Source: Entonaema liquescens (taxonomy: Eukaryota > Ascomycota > Sordariomycetes > Xylariales > Xylariaceae). Taken from it: a stretch of 64,000 bases of DNA. The stretch covers positions 1,612,001 through 1,676,000 of the forward strand of contig CADCSX010000025.1 of NCBI GenBank assembly GCA_902805475.1, in the 5' to 3' direction. Under the pieces are notes generated by a model. That model was not told the DNA's origin. It saw only the letters and a program-made list of their open reading frames with translations, and did not search any database. The translations under genes were made by a program, and so were the position numbers. Positions 22,897-33,191 of the stretch are shown here, one piece after another (positions within the stretch are counted from its first letter, which is position 1; the number at the start of each line of letters is the position of its first letter).

Positions 22897-24297
22897 CTAC
22901 GTCGATTTTCTCCTATCATCGCATAGCCAATCCAGACTCTGGGAATACGACGAAACCCTTTTCATGATCCAGCCTGATTGTACGGTAGTATCTTCTTTAT
23001 ATATGTCTCCGCTACCCCTTATTGGGTGTTGTTCGGTGCAGCTCTTAAGCGTATTAAAGGAATTTCCGCATTTCGGATCTACCCTTCGTCCCAACCGCAA
23101 CTCGTTGGCAGTTGAACAGTGCCCTTGGGCGTAAGAGAATTGCATACATGAAGGTTTGCTTTCACAGACAGCTCGGCATTTCTCGAATGATAACCGGGCT
23201 TCCCGCTCAGCCGGCGAAAGGCGAGCTGCTTCCCTGTTAGAAAGTCTTCGCAGTGAAATATCACTATACTCGATCCCAACTGACAAGTTGTCCCAACCAG
23301 CCTTCTTAGGTTGAATATGATGGTATACTAGGCGTTTGAATATATCGCGAAAATTCAGGGAGCCTCTATCGGAATTTCGATGCAAACGTTCTTGTTCAAA
23401 TTTCCACATGACAGTAAATTCCTCTTTTGTCATATGGCGGAAGGCCAGCGGCGCAAAGCATTGTGATCGTTCTTTGGGCTCTAGCGCAGTCCAGTCAAGG
23501 GTAGCCATGTTATCGGTCTGTAAATAAGGGAACATTAGGGCCGTGTCACTTTCTATGTCCTGAAATACACGTCGTAATGTTATATCCCCGGCCCATTGTC
23601 CGTTTTGATAATGATGTTCTTCTTTCTGATACTCTCTCCAGTATTCAGCTACTTTCTTCGCAGCTGGATTGCTCAACGCCAACCCCAACTCCTCAGGAGG
23701 AAATAAGGCATCATTGACGCGCATACCGTTCCCTAAATAGTACGGCTGTTGAGCGCTAAACTTGGCGAGGTACTCTAATACGTTTTGCCATACCATATAT
23801 GTGTCTACTTCGAGAAACACAAACCACTTTGCTTGTAACCGATGTTGTAAAGCTCGGTCAGCCATCGGAAGAAGCTTCCATTGTTGGGGCCTTGCATGGG
23901 ATTCTGGTCTTGGTGTTGTGCTTGTCCGAAGACGATTATATAATTCGAATTCGAAAATGATGCTCCTCAGGGTTTCGTTGACTTGATCAAGCAAGTCGTA
24001 GATATGATGACCGTCTATAGTTTCTTCCACATCTGAGTATATAACATAGTGAGGGACGCAGCCAAGGACTGTTTCGAAATGAATTGGTAACCTTTCACGA
24101 ATCTCAGCTACATCCACTCGAAGAACTACCAGAATGTCGTTTAGAAGTTCCGAATCAGGGCAGATCGGTCGACTAAGCTGTGCCAGAGACACGGCATCCA
24201 TCCGTGGTAGGACTGAAGCTGTTTGTATTGTCCATGGATAACGAATATAAAAAATGAGAGGCGATAAAAACAGAGAGGCGAGGACAGCACGAGACAT
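22897..24297 (-). CDS. Fringe-like glycosyltransferase (DUF604/GT31-type), type II membrane protein
   Basis: This is a single-exon gene. The only ATG start giving the full domain is at 24297 (MSRAVLASLFLSPLIFYIRY); upstream in-frame codons lack ATG. The hydrophobic N-terminus is a signal anchor, placing the catalytic domain in the Golgi/ER lumen. Next come DILVVLRVDVAEIRERLPIH and FETVLGCVPHYVIYSDVEE. The sugar-nucleotide region is HRLQAKWFVFLEVDTYMVWQ, with EVDTY in the place of the DxD metal motif. Then come PYYLGNGMRVND, AAKKVAEYWREYQ and DITLRRVFQDIE. A Cys-rich end (FEKCRAVCESKPSCMQFSYA, HCSTANELRLGR) resembles a PAN/apple-like lobe. Length is 467 residues, frame intact. Donor and acceptor sugars are unknown. 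It converges on the reductase with only about 120 bp between stops. Confidence 0.85.
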   Translation of the reverse strand: MSRAVLASLFLSPLIFYIRYPWTIQTASVLPRMDAVSLAQLSRPICPDSELLNDILVVLRVDVAEIRERLPIHFETVLGCVPHYVIYSDVEETIDGHHIYDLLDQVNETLRSIIFEFELYNRLRTSTTPRPESHARPQQWKLLPMADRALQHRLQAKWFVFLEVDTYMVWQNVLEYLAKFSAQQPYYLGNGMRVNDALFPPEELGLALSNPAAKKVAEYWREYQKEEHHYQNGQWAGDITLRRVFQDIESDTALMFPYLQTDNMATLDWTALEPKERSQCFAPLAFRHMTKEEFTVMWKFEQERLHRNSDRGSLNFRDIFKRLVYHHIQPKKAGWDNLSVGIEYSDISLRRLSNREAARLSPAEREARLSFEKCRAVCESKPSCMQFSYAQGHCSTANELRLGRRVDPKCGNSFNTLKSCTEQHPIRGSGDIYKEDTTVQSGWIMKRVSSYSQSLDWLCDDRRKST

Positions 24298-26838
24298 AGT
24301 GCTACGCAACGGGAATATTATTACGGGTCCAAATAGCTTTAAAGAACTTCGATCGTGTGCCTTAAAAGTCAAAATAGTGGTTGACGGCGTTGATAGAGGA
24401 CATCGAAAGTAACATTTTTCGCCTCGATATACCTAGGCAGGAAAAGATTATATTTCCGTGCTAGATATGTAGCAATACGCCACAACAGATAATGACCAGT
24501 GAAGTTTTCTGACTGGTTTTGAGGCTCGTGCGAATTACATGACCAATCGAGAAACTTGAATCGAGGCAGTGTCAATGACAAAAATAAACCGCATAGCCAC
24601 TTCAGCGGCTCCGCCCTACTTCAGGGGAGATCATTGACCATAATGGGACAACAATGTAACCCCTTTCCACATGAAGTCTATATACTCTAGTCATATTTAC
24701 CTCTGCATAGCATAGCTCAGAGGTATCTCCAGATCCGAACAACCGGGCTGAAGGTTGGTTAAAGTACAAGGATATCAATCGTTCAACATATCCACTAGTA
24801 TCGCAATAACTCCTCATTGTCCCCGATGCTCTGAAATGAGAGAATCCGCGATTTTAACTCGGCCTGTTCTAGTGCTTCCAGGTTAAGAATCTGGGACTAT
24901 TAGCGAGCTGGCGAGCAGCAAAGCCACAAGCTAGCATGAAGAGAATTATTGAGGGGTAAAATATCATTTGCTGAGTATATTCCTTGTCGTACTTCTAACT
25001 AATAGACAGCCTATTAGATTTCCTAGAATATTGGCATGACACATATGCCCGCTAGAAGTGCAAGCATAGGTACAGTTAAACTACATTACGCCAACGTGCC
25101 CAGTTGGAAAGAAATATCAAGATGCAGAAATAATCACAATGTTCCAGATTTGAGGTTATTGAATGATATCGCTAAGTCATATAAAATGGTAATGGTCCTA
25201 TATATGCTAAACTCTCAGAGACATTGAAAGCAAACATGCTAGGGGGTTTAACAAGCTATGAGCATGGAGCTCGAAGCATAGGGTTGGACTATAAATAAGA
25301 AAGCCCGCACCATAGATCGTTTTTATGTAGGAACTCGATCTCGTGAAGTCGTATGTACTGTTAGGCTACTTGAACTTCGCTGATTCTCTCTTTAAGGTGA
25401 ATCTTATTCCACTTGTGTTATAATTATGTCTCTATATGCGCCTCTTTGTAATTGATCTTTCGTTCCTGTATTTATGCTAGATAATTATCATATTTCTAAA
25501 GAACTAGAAAGACCTAATATTTTGAAGGGGATAGGTATACAAAAAAAAATATCCATATACTTAAAATTTCTGCATCCTGTAGTTATTATATCATTGAAAA
25601 GCTCTAATGGGTAGGTACCTATATCGGAGCCCAAGTTTCACTCAGCCAGAGGCTGCTGGGAAATATATGCACTATTAAGGAGACAAGTCGGAAGCGTGGC
25701 TCAGGATAACCAATTAGGTTAGGTTAGGTACCTAGGCTACAGAATGGTACTGGGTAGCTCATGTGTGATAAAAGCGAAACAAATCATACTGCGCCTTTGT
25801 AAACCGTTCTGACATCCTCCAACTATGTATCATCTTGGGGTTGATATAAGGAGGTGGTTATAAGGTCGATCACTATAGGAAGGATGCGAATCGCGGTATG
25901 GGATTTAGAGATGCATGTTTAAGCTTGGTTACGTCACTGCATTACATACCTAGGTAAGGTAGGTAGTGAGACTAATCTCGTTGTGCCTCGGAGGATTTAG
26001 AGATTTACTTCAACCCTGCGATAGCCAAGCAAGATGTAAACACAACACTCAGCTTAGCCGACGATGCATACCTAGGTACCTACTTACCTCAGGTAGGTAG
26101 TGTTAGCGTTCAGATCTAGTGTTGATAACTCCTCTAATTAAATCTGATGCGAGAGTAGATTGGTTAATCCCGCGAAACAGAGAGTTCCGTCAAAATTCTG
26201 TTAACGGGACCGAGGTTTTGTATCGCAGTCACGATGCCGGTGATGAGACGGTCCGCGTAAATATGAGTCTCCATCTGCTTAAGGATTAGACCACTGACCC
26301 ACAAGGCTGGGGTTATTTTATCCTTCCTTTAGTGTCATTCCTTATATTACTCCGAGTAGTATTTACTTTATTTGTCGGGTTGGTATGACGTTATAAGTAA
26401 GTGGTTCACAGAAGTCCGGTATAGTTCATGACTTAGGGGAAGGGGAAGGGGAACGGTCGTTTAACAACAAGCACAAGTTGTTAAACGCGTACGCTCCGTA
26501 CGGACTCGAAATCCAATAATATGTTGTACATGTTGTACATGTTGTACATGTTGTACATGTTGTACATGTTGTACATGTTGTACATGTTTTACATGTTTTA
26601 CATGCACTCGACCGAACTAGTTCAAATTCGACATCTCCGCCTCTCGGAGATGCAGCGCTTGTGGGCCGAATATAAGCTCTTGTGGCTTGACCTGCCCCAT
26701 ACCAAAAGTCGGGCATTGATCTTATCAGGGTCATACCCATGTAATCTCGAAGTATATCGAGATATGATTTGAAGGGTGTGATGATTGATCTTAACCCGTC
26801 TATGGGGCTTCAAACTTCAAAGTGCAGAGTCGTCAATA
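24298..26838. other. Long intergenic region with AT-rich part and repeats
   Basis: About 2.5 kb. The stretch at 24900-25600 is AT-rich without sustained open frames. CCTAGGTA/AGGTAGGT words cluster at 25720-25735, 25945-25965 and 26069-26100. A 9-bp tandem repeat sits at 26521-26602 (listed separately). No gene is supported; frames at 24369-24581 and 24602-24817 show nothing recognisable. Confidence 0.5.
26521..26602. repeat. Tandem repeat of the 9-mer ATGTTGTAC
   Basis: Seven perfect copies of ATGTTGTAC are followed by two variant copies (ATGTTTTAC). Each unit contains the palindromic core TGTACA across the junction, so the array is a regular run of TGTACA sites every 9 bp. It lies about 240 bp upstream of the aminotransferase ATG. 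On the plus strand it can be read as Met-Leu-Tyr repeats and on the minus strand as Cys-Thr-Thr, but neither frame belongs to a credible gene. Confidence 0.9.
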
Positions 26839-27290
26839 ATGGAACCGATCGACCTCCTAATTGGTCGACCATCACCTAACTTACAGGCGGCGGACAAGCT
26901 GGCGGCAGCATCTCAAATTATACTGTCGCAACCCGAGAAATCGGACTTGGCATTAACATACGGCCCTGATCATGGCGAAGATGGTATCCGCGAACACATT
27001 GGTGCTTGGCTCAGCCGGAAATACCACCCCGTATCGGGCAATATATCCCAAGATCGTATCATCATTACTAACGGCGCCTCTGGAGCGCTTTCTGCGATAC
27101 TCCAAAAGTTTACGGACCCGTTATATACGCGCCGCATGTTTCTCGTAGAACCCACTTACTTCCTCGCTGTCCAGACGTTTTTAGACGCAGGCTTTGGTCA
27201 GAAAATGCGAGGTATCCCAGAAGATGACGAAGGTATTAACTTGGAGTACTTGCGACGACAACTGGAAGATGATAGCGAGGAGGATGACGA

Positions 27291-27323
<33 letters not shown>

Positions 27324-28316
27324 TGATGATGATGATGATGATGATGATGTCTTGAATACTGGCGTACCGATTACCAAATTCACCTCTCAAGGGTATAGGA
27401 AACTTTACAAGTATGTCTTATATGTGGTACCAACACTATCGAACCCAAGCGGGAAGACAATGTCGATGCATCACCGAATTGCTTTGGTTGAAATGGCACG
27501 CCGGTATGATGTCCTTCTAATTGCAGACGATGTCTACGATTTCCTTGCCTGGCCAGAGGATGACGGGATCCCGCACGAAGGCCTGGAGTTGCCCCCGAGG
27601 CTCGTGGATATTGACCGGCAGATGGCTGGATCGAATGAATGGGGAAATACTGTAAGTAATGGTTCTTTCTCGAAGCTGGCTGCGCCCGGCCTTCGGGTAG
27701 GGTGGTGTGAAGCGATGCCGAACTTCATACACGACCTATCTACGGTGTAAGTCCACGTGCCTCTCAAGCGACTAGACGCGGGTTTAACAAGCTGGATTCT
27801 AGCGGGTCGACTATGTCTGGTGGTTGTCAGGCGCAGTATACTTCCTTCTTAGTCGACGAAATGTTAGTCTCTGGGGTTTTAGAACACCACATACAAGATA
27901 TTTTGATCCCGACATACCGGAGAAGATATAGAGCCCTCGTAGAAGCTATCAGGACTCATCTATACCCGCTTGGAATTAGGATATCAACGGGGAAGCCATA
28001 CGAAGTGTTTGCTAAAGACGGCGGGGGCAATCATGTGCCAACTACACTGTCAGGAGGATTCTTTCTTTACGTAGACTTTCCAGGCGGCGATAGATTTCCA
28101 TCCCCAAAGGAAATTATTCGCATCGGTCGCGAGGAGTACGGCTTAAATATGGCACCAGGAGAAATCTTTGCTATTAAAGGAGACTCGGAAAGTTTTGAGA
28201 GGGCTCGGACAACTTTCAACCTAGGCACCAGGCTATGCTGGGCGTGGAACGAAGAAGAAGTATTGGCCGAAGCCATTACGAGGTTCGCAAAAACTATTCG
28301 GCAGGCAGGATTATAA
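26839..28316 (+). CDS. PLP-dependent aminotransferase class I/II with poly-Asp insert
   Basis: A fold-type I aminotransferase, closest in layout to the aromatic/2-aminoadipate (Aro8-like, MocR-like) group. The ATG at 26839 gives MEPIDLLIGRPSPNLQAADK; an in-frame ATG at 26785 is less likely. Blocks in order are LTYGPDHGEDGIREHIGAWL, DRIIITNGASGALSAILQKF, VLYVVPTLSNPSGKTMSMHH (the NPSG motif), DVLLIADDVYDFLAWPEDDG (Asp/Tyr PLP contacts), and SNGSFSKLAAPGLRVGWCEA (SFSK catalytic Lys, with the R-x-GW block). One intron (about 27748-27810, GTAAGT...TCTAG) joins HDLSTV to GSTMSGGCQAQYTSFLVDEM. The end carries GGFFLYVDFPGGD and FNLGTRLCWAW. An acidic tract of about two dozen Asp sits at 27284-27349 in the loop between YLRRQLEDD and the NPSG strand. 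Substrate not determined. Confidence 0.88.
27284..27349 (+). repeat. GAC/GAT trinucleotide microsatellite encoding poly-Asp
   Basis: The run is split into a block of GAC codons followed by a block of nine GAT codons, with one mixed GAT-GAC part at the left edge. It lies inside the aminotransferase exon and keeps the frame. Confidence 0.9.
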
Positions 28317-28495
28317 TATTCTAATATTTCCATTTAATTTAATGGGCTGCCGTCTACCAAGCTAAGGGGTACGGTTCTTCGACGATACTAACATGAAATG
28401 AGTATGATGGTTCGTTATTCATGATCGTGGCTCTCCTAGACACCATCATAGGGGATAGGATAAGGATACGTTAAACACCAAAAATTATAACTAGC

Positions 28496-30118
28496 TTAAG
28501 CAAATCTTACTTTTTCTCCCGCACCGGCCTGCGTATTCTGTGGGAAATGCTGCTGTTCGGGGCCCGGCGAGGGCGTGGGCGTGGGGGCTAGATCTCCAGG
28601 GGTAGGATGACTACCAAGCTGGTTTATGATACCCTCGTCGGCGCGCTTCCCCTCGACCGCTTTCAAAACCTCCATCAGCTGCTTCCCGCCATCGGGCCAC
28701 AGCACTATGTCTTCCTTTTTGCTCTTCCCGTCCTGGATCCCGTCTCCGACCTCGGCCTTTAGAATCTTATCCACGCTGATCTTGTCTGTTCCGTAGAAAG
28801 CTGCATTTGCATCGGGCCGCTGTACGATCACGGTGCCGTCGACTTGAACGCCTCCGTACAAACCGCGAGACTTCATATAACTCCACACCGGTTTTACCCC
28901 CTTTCCTAGCGCGGCCTCGACGCTCGCCCCGGCACCTATAGGCCCCGCTACGACAGCAACTTCGCCACCCAAGCTCAAGCGCGGTTTGGTGAAAGCGTCA
29001 ACGGCGGTGGGGGTATTGAGAACACACACGCAATCATAGATGTCGAGCCCAGCAACGATACCCGCCCCTATGGTATGCACCAGGAACCCTGCCGGCGGCG
29101 ACCAGCTGCCGTCCGGCAACCGGGCAACGATGAGCCCTGAACCACCCGCCCCTGAAATATGGAACCCGGTTCGGAAGGTAGTGAAAATTGCCAGTCCCTT
29201 CGCGTTAGCAATCGCAGACTGCGGGATCTTTACGAGGGCTTTGGATTTGCCGCTTGGACCGGAAGATGGGGCGCTCTGCGTTGATGCGGAGGTGTTTGCA
29301 TAAAAACCGTCTTCTAAAGACATATGTTAGGACTATATAAAAGTATAAGACTTGAATAGCGACTAGGAGGACATACTGCAAAAACTCTTGAGAATACGCG
29401 CCGCCTTGTCGCATTCCTTGTCCATGCTCATGGGGAAGAACGCTTCGGAACCAAGCTTATTCGTTATTTTGTTGATAGGTGCGCCGACCTTGGCGCCCCA
29501 TTCATATAGCTTGCGCCCGAACCCGGGTTTAGCGGGGGCATTTGTATTGGTTGCAGACGGCTGTTGCTGCTGCTGCTGCTGCTGCTGTTGCTGCTGGGAA
29601 TGAAGACTTGCAGCCGTATGAGGAAGTGAAGCCTCGGTGGGAGGTGGAGGGAAATGTGGTGCTGACTGCTCTCCTTGTGACGAAATGGGACGCGGTGGAA
29701 GGATTGGTGGTTTTTCATCAGTCACGATAACCTCAGGTCCGGGTCCAGGTCCGATTTCTGAATAGCTCGGCGGAGGCGGGTGATTTGGCCCATCTTCTGA
29801 TATATGGGCCTGATTCGGAGGAGGACCTGGTGGTGGAGGTGGGTAATATAGTTGACCTGAATTCGAAGGTGGGGGACCCGGAGGAGGCGGATAATTATCG
29901 TGATGTTGAGTTGCTGGAGGAGGACCTGGCGGCGGCGGTGGGTAGTAAGTCGACTCGGTGTTAGAAGATGGCGGAGGACCTGGAGGAGGAGGAGGATATT
30001 GTCCTTGCTGAATCGCACCGGACTGGGACGAAGTTGGCTGAGGACCATCGCCGGCTAGCTCAGCATAGTAATTGGGATTGTTGCCGGGAATAGGCGAGTG
30101 GCTTGGATGAGCGCTCAT
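28496..30118 (-). CDS. SYLF-domain protein (Ysc84/SH3YL1 family) with Pro/Gln-rich N-terminus
   Basis: The start at 30118 gives MSAHPSHSPIPGNNPNYYAE. Next come repeated Y-PPPPPGPPP units (about residues 45-125), a PPPPSYSE PY-like motif, and a run of about a dozen Gln near residue 180. The folded part begins with KPGFGRKLYEWGAKVGAPIN. One intron (about 29314-29382, donor GTATGT, acceptor TTTAG) joins ILKSFC to KDGFYANTS. The SYLF domain then reads IPQSAIANAKGLAIFTTFRT, GFHISGAGGSGLIVARLPDG, SWSPPAGFLVHTIGAGIVAG, LDIYDCVCVLNTPTAVDAF and VKPVWSYMKSRGLYGGVQVD. SYLF proteins bind phosphoinositides and, in yeast Ysc84, actin at endocytic sites. Yeast Ysc84 has a C-terminal SH3; this protein does not and instead has Pro-rich ligand-like sequence at the other end. 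Length is about 516 residues, frame intact. Confidence 0.9.
29565..29600 (-). repeat. CAG/CTG repeat encoding poly-Gln
   Basis: A run of about twelve Gln codons (CTG on the plus strand, with one TTG interruption) lies in the SYLF gene between ASLHS and PSATNTNAP. Confidence 0.85.
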
Positions 30119-30780
30119 TGCGGAGTCGAGACACAGCTAATCACTGAATAAATAGGTAGTTAAGATGTTAGAATATAGATCAGCAAAAGAATAAACTACT
30201 AACTAAAATAAAATAACTAGTAAGAATAGTCAAAGGATCTTGGTTCTGAGAAAGGTTGGTTGGGCATCCTAAGGTCGATTACATGTGAATAAAGCGAAAG
30301 ATGCGATATTGACAAAATCGTGATTCGATTAAAGCCTACCTACCTTACCTACCTACCTTACCTACCTACCTAGGTACCTTACCTATCTGAAAGTACCTGA
30401 AAAATAGCTCTGATGTCATCGCCACACTTGAGCATACAAATATAACCAATAATAGCTAGATTACTTGCACGTTTGCCTCTATCCAGTTAGATTCCAATGT
30501 ATCAGATATAGGTATTCGTGAATGCTGCCATCTTTACCTACCTACCTAGGTACCTAATCTAACTTAGGTACCTTAGTAGGTAGTTAAGGGATTTAACACG
30601 CAATGAGCCTAGAAACAACTGATTAGACGGCACTTGAAAGCAGGAAATAAGACATGGGTGGCGTCCGCAACGTTGGCAACAATTATACCGGTTCTCCTAT
30701 TATCATATATTTCGTCCGCTACTACGTGCATTTGCCGCGGCGCTGTCTCCTCTTCGTGAGTCTAGAATATATGTGATACA
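30119..30780. other. Intergenic, rich in CCTACCTAGGTAC words
   Basis: This spacer contains the densest group of the palindromic word family: about 30335-30385 and 30535-30590, built from CCTA, CTTACCTA and TAGGTAC units. No coding region is visible. It serves as the promoter side of the SYLF gene and the 3' flank of Rpt2. Confidence 0.6.
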
Positions 30781-32419
30781 CTACAAGTACAGGCCTTCAG
30801 GCTCTCCCTCTTGTTTCGTACGAAGGACTCTCTCCCTTGCAGCCCTAAAGTCCGCCATCTGCACACGCATACGACGTTCGCGTAGGGCCATCAAGCCAGC
30901 CTCGGAGCATATGGCCTTGATGTCTGCACCGGATAAGTCATCCTTCTGGCTGATAAACTCGTCCAAGTCAACATCTTCGTTCAGACTCATCTTGCTCGTA
31001 TGAAGGTTGAAGATTTTGCGCTTTGTGTTCTGGTCTGGATTCTCGAAGAGGATTTTTCGGTCGATTCGGCCAGGTCGAATCAGCGCAGGGTCGAGAGTTT
31101 CGATCTTGTTGGTTGCCATGATGACCTTGACGTCACCACGATCGTCGAAACCATCTAGTTGGTTGAGGAGTTCCAACATGGTTCGCTGAACCTCACGCTC
31201 GCCACCTGACGTCGAATCATAACGCTTGGTGCCAATAGCATCGATCTCATCGATAAAGACAATAGAAGGGGCGTTCTCCGCGGCAACCTATCATCGTATT
31301 AGCATAAGACAACTCCAACGCTCAAAATTGCTATTATCATACCTGGAAAAGTTGTCGCACGAGTCGGGGTCCGTCACCGAGATACTTCTGGATCAGCTCA
31401 CTTCCAACAATGCGCAAGAAAGTGGCCGAAGTCTGGTTTGCTACCGCCTTCGCCAACAGCGTCTTGCCGGTTCCAGGAGCACCGTAAAGGATGACACCCT
31501 TCGGGGGCTTGATACCCATCTCCTCGTACAGCTCGGGATGAAGAAGCGGCAATTCAACCGATTCTCTCACTTCCTGAATCTGCTGCTCCAATCCACCAAT
31601 ATCGGCATAAGACTCGGTCGGTGCCTTGTCAAGCTTCATGACATTAACGGCAGGGTCCGTGTCGTCCGTGAGCACGCCGACGATGGAGACACTCTTATGA
31701 TGTAATAACACCGAGGCACCAGGCTCCAGTAGATCCTTGTCGACAAAGCTCATGATACTGACGTAATATTCAGGGCCGGTTGTGCTGGAGACTATAGCGT
31801 GGTCATCATCAATCATCTCTTCAAGGGTGCCGACACCCATGGGACTCCCGCGCATGTCGTCAACCCGACCGCGTTCGTCGGCCATACGGTCAGGAGCGTC
31901 GAGATCAGGAGCGGGGCCGGTGTTGTCTTTGGCAGCCTTAGCTTTTCTTAGACGCTCCTGGTTCTCGACGAACTCTTCTTCGAGTAGTAGGTGATCATGG
32001 ATGCGTTGCATTCGGAGTAGGCGAAGCTTGCATCGACTAGTTGGGTATACGGCGGGGAGTTTGGCAGCGGCAGAAGTGCCAGCAGCCTTTCTCTTCTTAC
32101 GACCGATGCGGGTAGTCGGGCGGGGTGGCGGTTCGTACTTTGGCTTTTCCTTCTGCTCATGATATTCGAGTTAAAAATCATACAAAAATAGTTTTAAAAA
32201 AATGAAGCTTCAACACTCGTAGCAAAGAGGAACGAGCAACGATGCTGCTACTGATAGACTATGACGATATATGATGTTTATTAGCGTACCTTCTTATCCT
32301 TGTCATCCCTTCCATCCTGTCCAGCGCCCCCCATTCCAGATTGATTTTGACCCTAAGCGCATACGGCATCAGTAAGAGTGTAAATACATAAATAGAGGTA
32401 GTGACATAGAACTTACCAT
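30781..32419 (-). CDS. RPT2: 26S proteasome regulatory ATPase subunit Rpt2 (subunit 4)
   Basis: One of six AAA+ ATPases of the 19S base that unfold substrates and open the 20S gate. The start codon at 32419-32417 appears to be a whole exon: the donor GTAAGT follows the ATG directly. Exon 2 then gives GQNQSGMGGAGQDGRDDKDK and exon 3 KPKYEPPPRPTTRIGRKKRK. The N-terminus MGQNQSG is the conserved N-myristoylation signal of Rpt2. Next come the coiled coil (RIHDHLLLEEEFVENQERLR), the OB part with VSIMSFVDKDLLEPG, and the Walker A GVILYGAPGTGKTLLAKAVA. Walker B lies just after the intron at about 31289-31342, followed by LLNQLDGFDDRGDVKVIMAT, IRPGRIDRKI (arginine finger region) and the C-terminal LYL, matching the HbYX motif that docks into the 20S ring. 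The frame is intact. Confidence 0.96.
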
Positions 32420-33191
32420 CTTGACAAGCTACCGCTTAGGGTAGGTTGACGTGATATGCAAAGTCTCCTACAAGCGATGATGTCTTGAGTAGGATTGCCA
32501 GTGGTCGCCGCTACGAAGCGAAAGGTTGATGGTTGGATTCGCTCGTAGTGATGATATTGAATAGAGGGTAAAGGATGAAGTAGAACAAGTTGACGTTTCA
32601 GTGAACGTCAAGCGTTGGGCGGGTTCCTGATGGTAAGAGGTAGTAGACGAAGCTTACGCTGACGCTAACCAAGTCTTTAGGTAAGTTTAGCTGTAAAAAA
32701 AAAAAAAAAACCCAGTTGGTCCCAGCGCTGGTAGAAATCAGGCGCCAAAGAGGAAACGCGTTTGCCAAGGTACTTTACATAGGTACCTATCTACCGAAGC
32801 TTACCTAAGTAATATAAATAAGTACTTACTACCTAGCTAGGTATACATGTATTAAGTAAGTCAAACCTGCACATGTTGGAATGCAGATAACGGAAAGTAC
32901 CGGAACATTAAAAGCTTCTTTAAGCAGTACCTAGGTACGTACCTAGGCATGTAACCTGGCAAAACAGAAAAAAGGTGCATGTGGCCAGTGCATGTGCAGT
33001 TACTGGGTCAGTGTCGATTTGGAAGGAACTGCGGCATTACACAACGGTTGCAATTAACTTTTTGATATACGTTGAAGCTTAAACCTTTTTTTCTCCCTCG
33101 TAGTCGAAAATAAACCTTCAACCACTTTCTACTCCCTTAACATACATCGGAAGCTCCTCTCTATAGCTTCTTATAGGTCAATTGCTACAGG
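32420..33191. promoter_or_regulatory. Shared divergent promoter region: Rpt2 / succinyl-CoA ligase alpha
   Basis: About 770 bp. It has an A-run at about 32695-32710 and several CCTAGGTACGTACCTAGG-type palindromes near 32800-32950. The pyrimidine-rich tract near 33090-33150 lies before the succinyl-CoA ligase ATG. I found no exact match to the yeast proteasome element GGTGGCAAA that I would defend. Confidence 0.4.

Noticed and set aside
26521..26772. Plus-strand frame of repeated Met-Leu-Tyr and minus-strand repeated Cys-Thr-Thr as small repeat proteins
   Set aside because: Both are only translations of the 9-bp tandem repeat and have no supporting gene structure.
27181..27390. Minus-strand frames of poly-Ser, poly-Ile/Val
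   Set aside because: Antisense translations of the Asp microsatellite inside the aminotransferase exon.
31226..31705. 159-codon plus-strand frame in the Rpt2 gene
   Set aside because: Antisense to the AAA+ domain, which is unmistakable on the minus strand.
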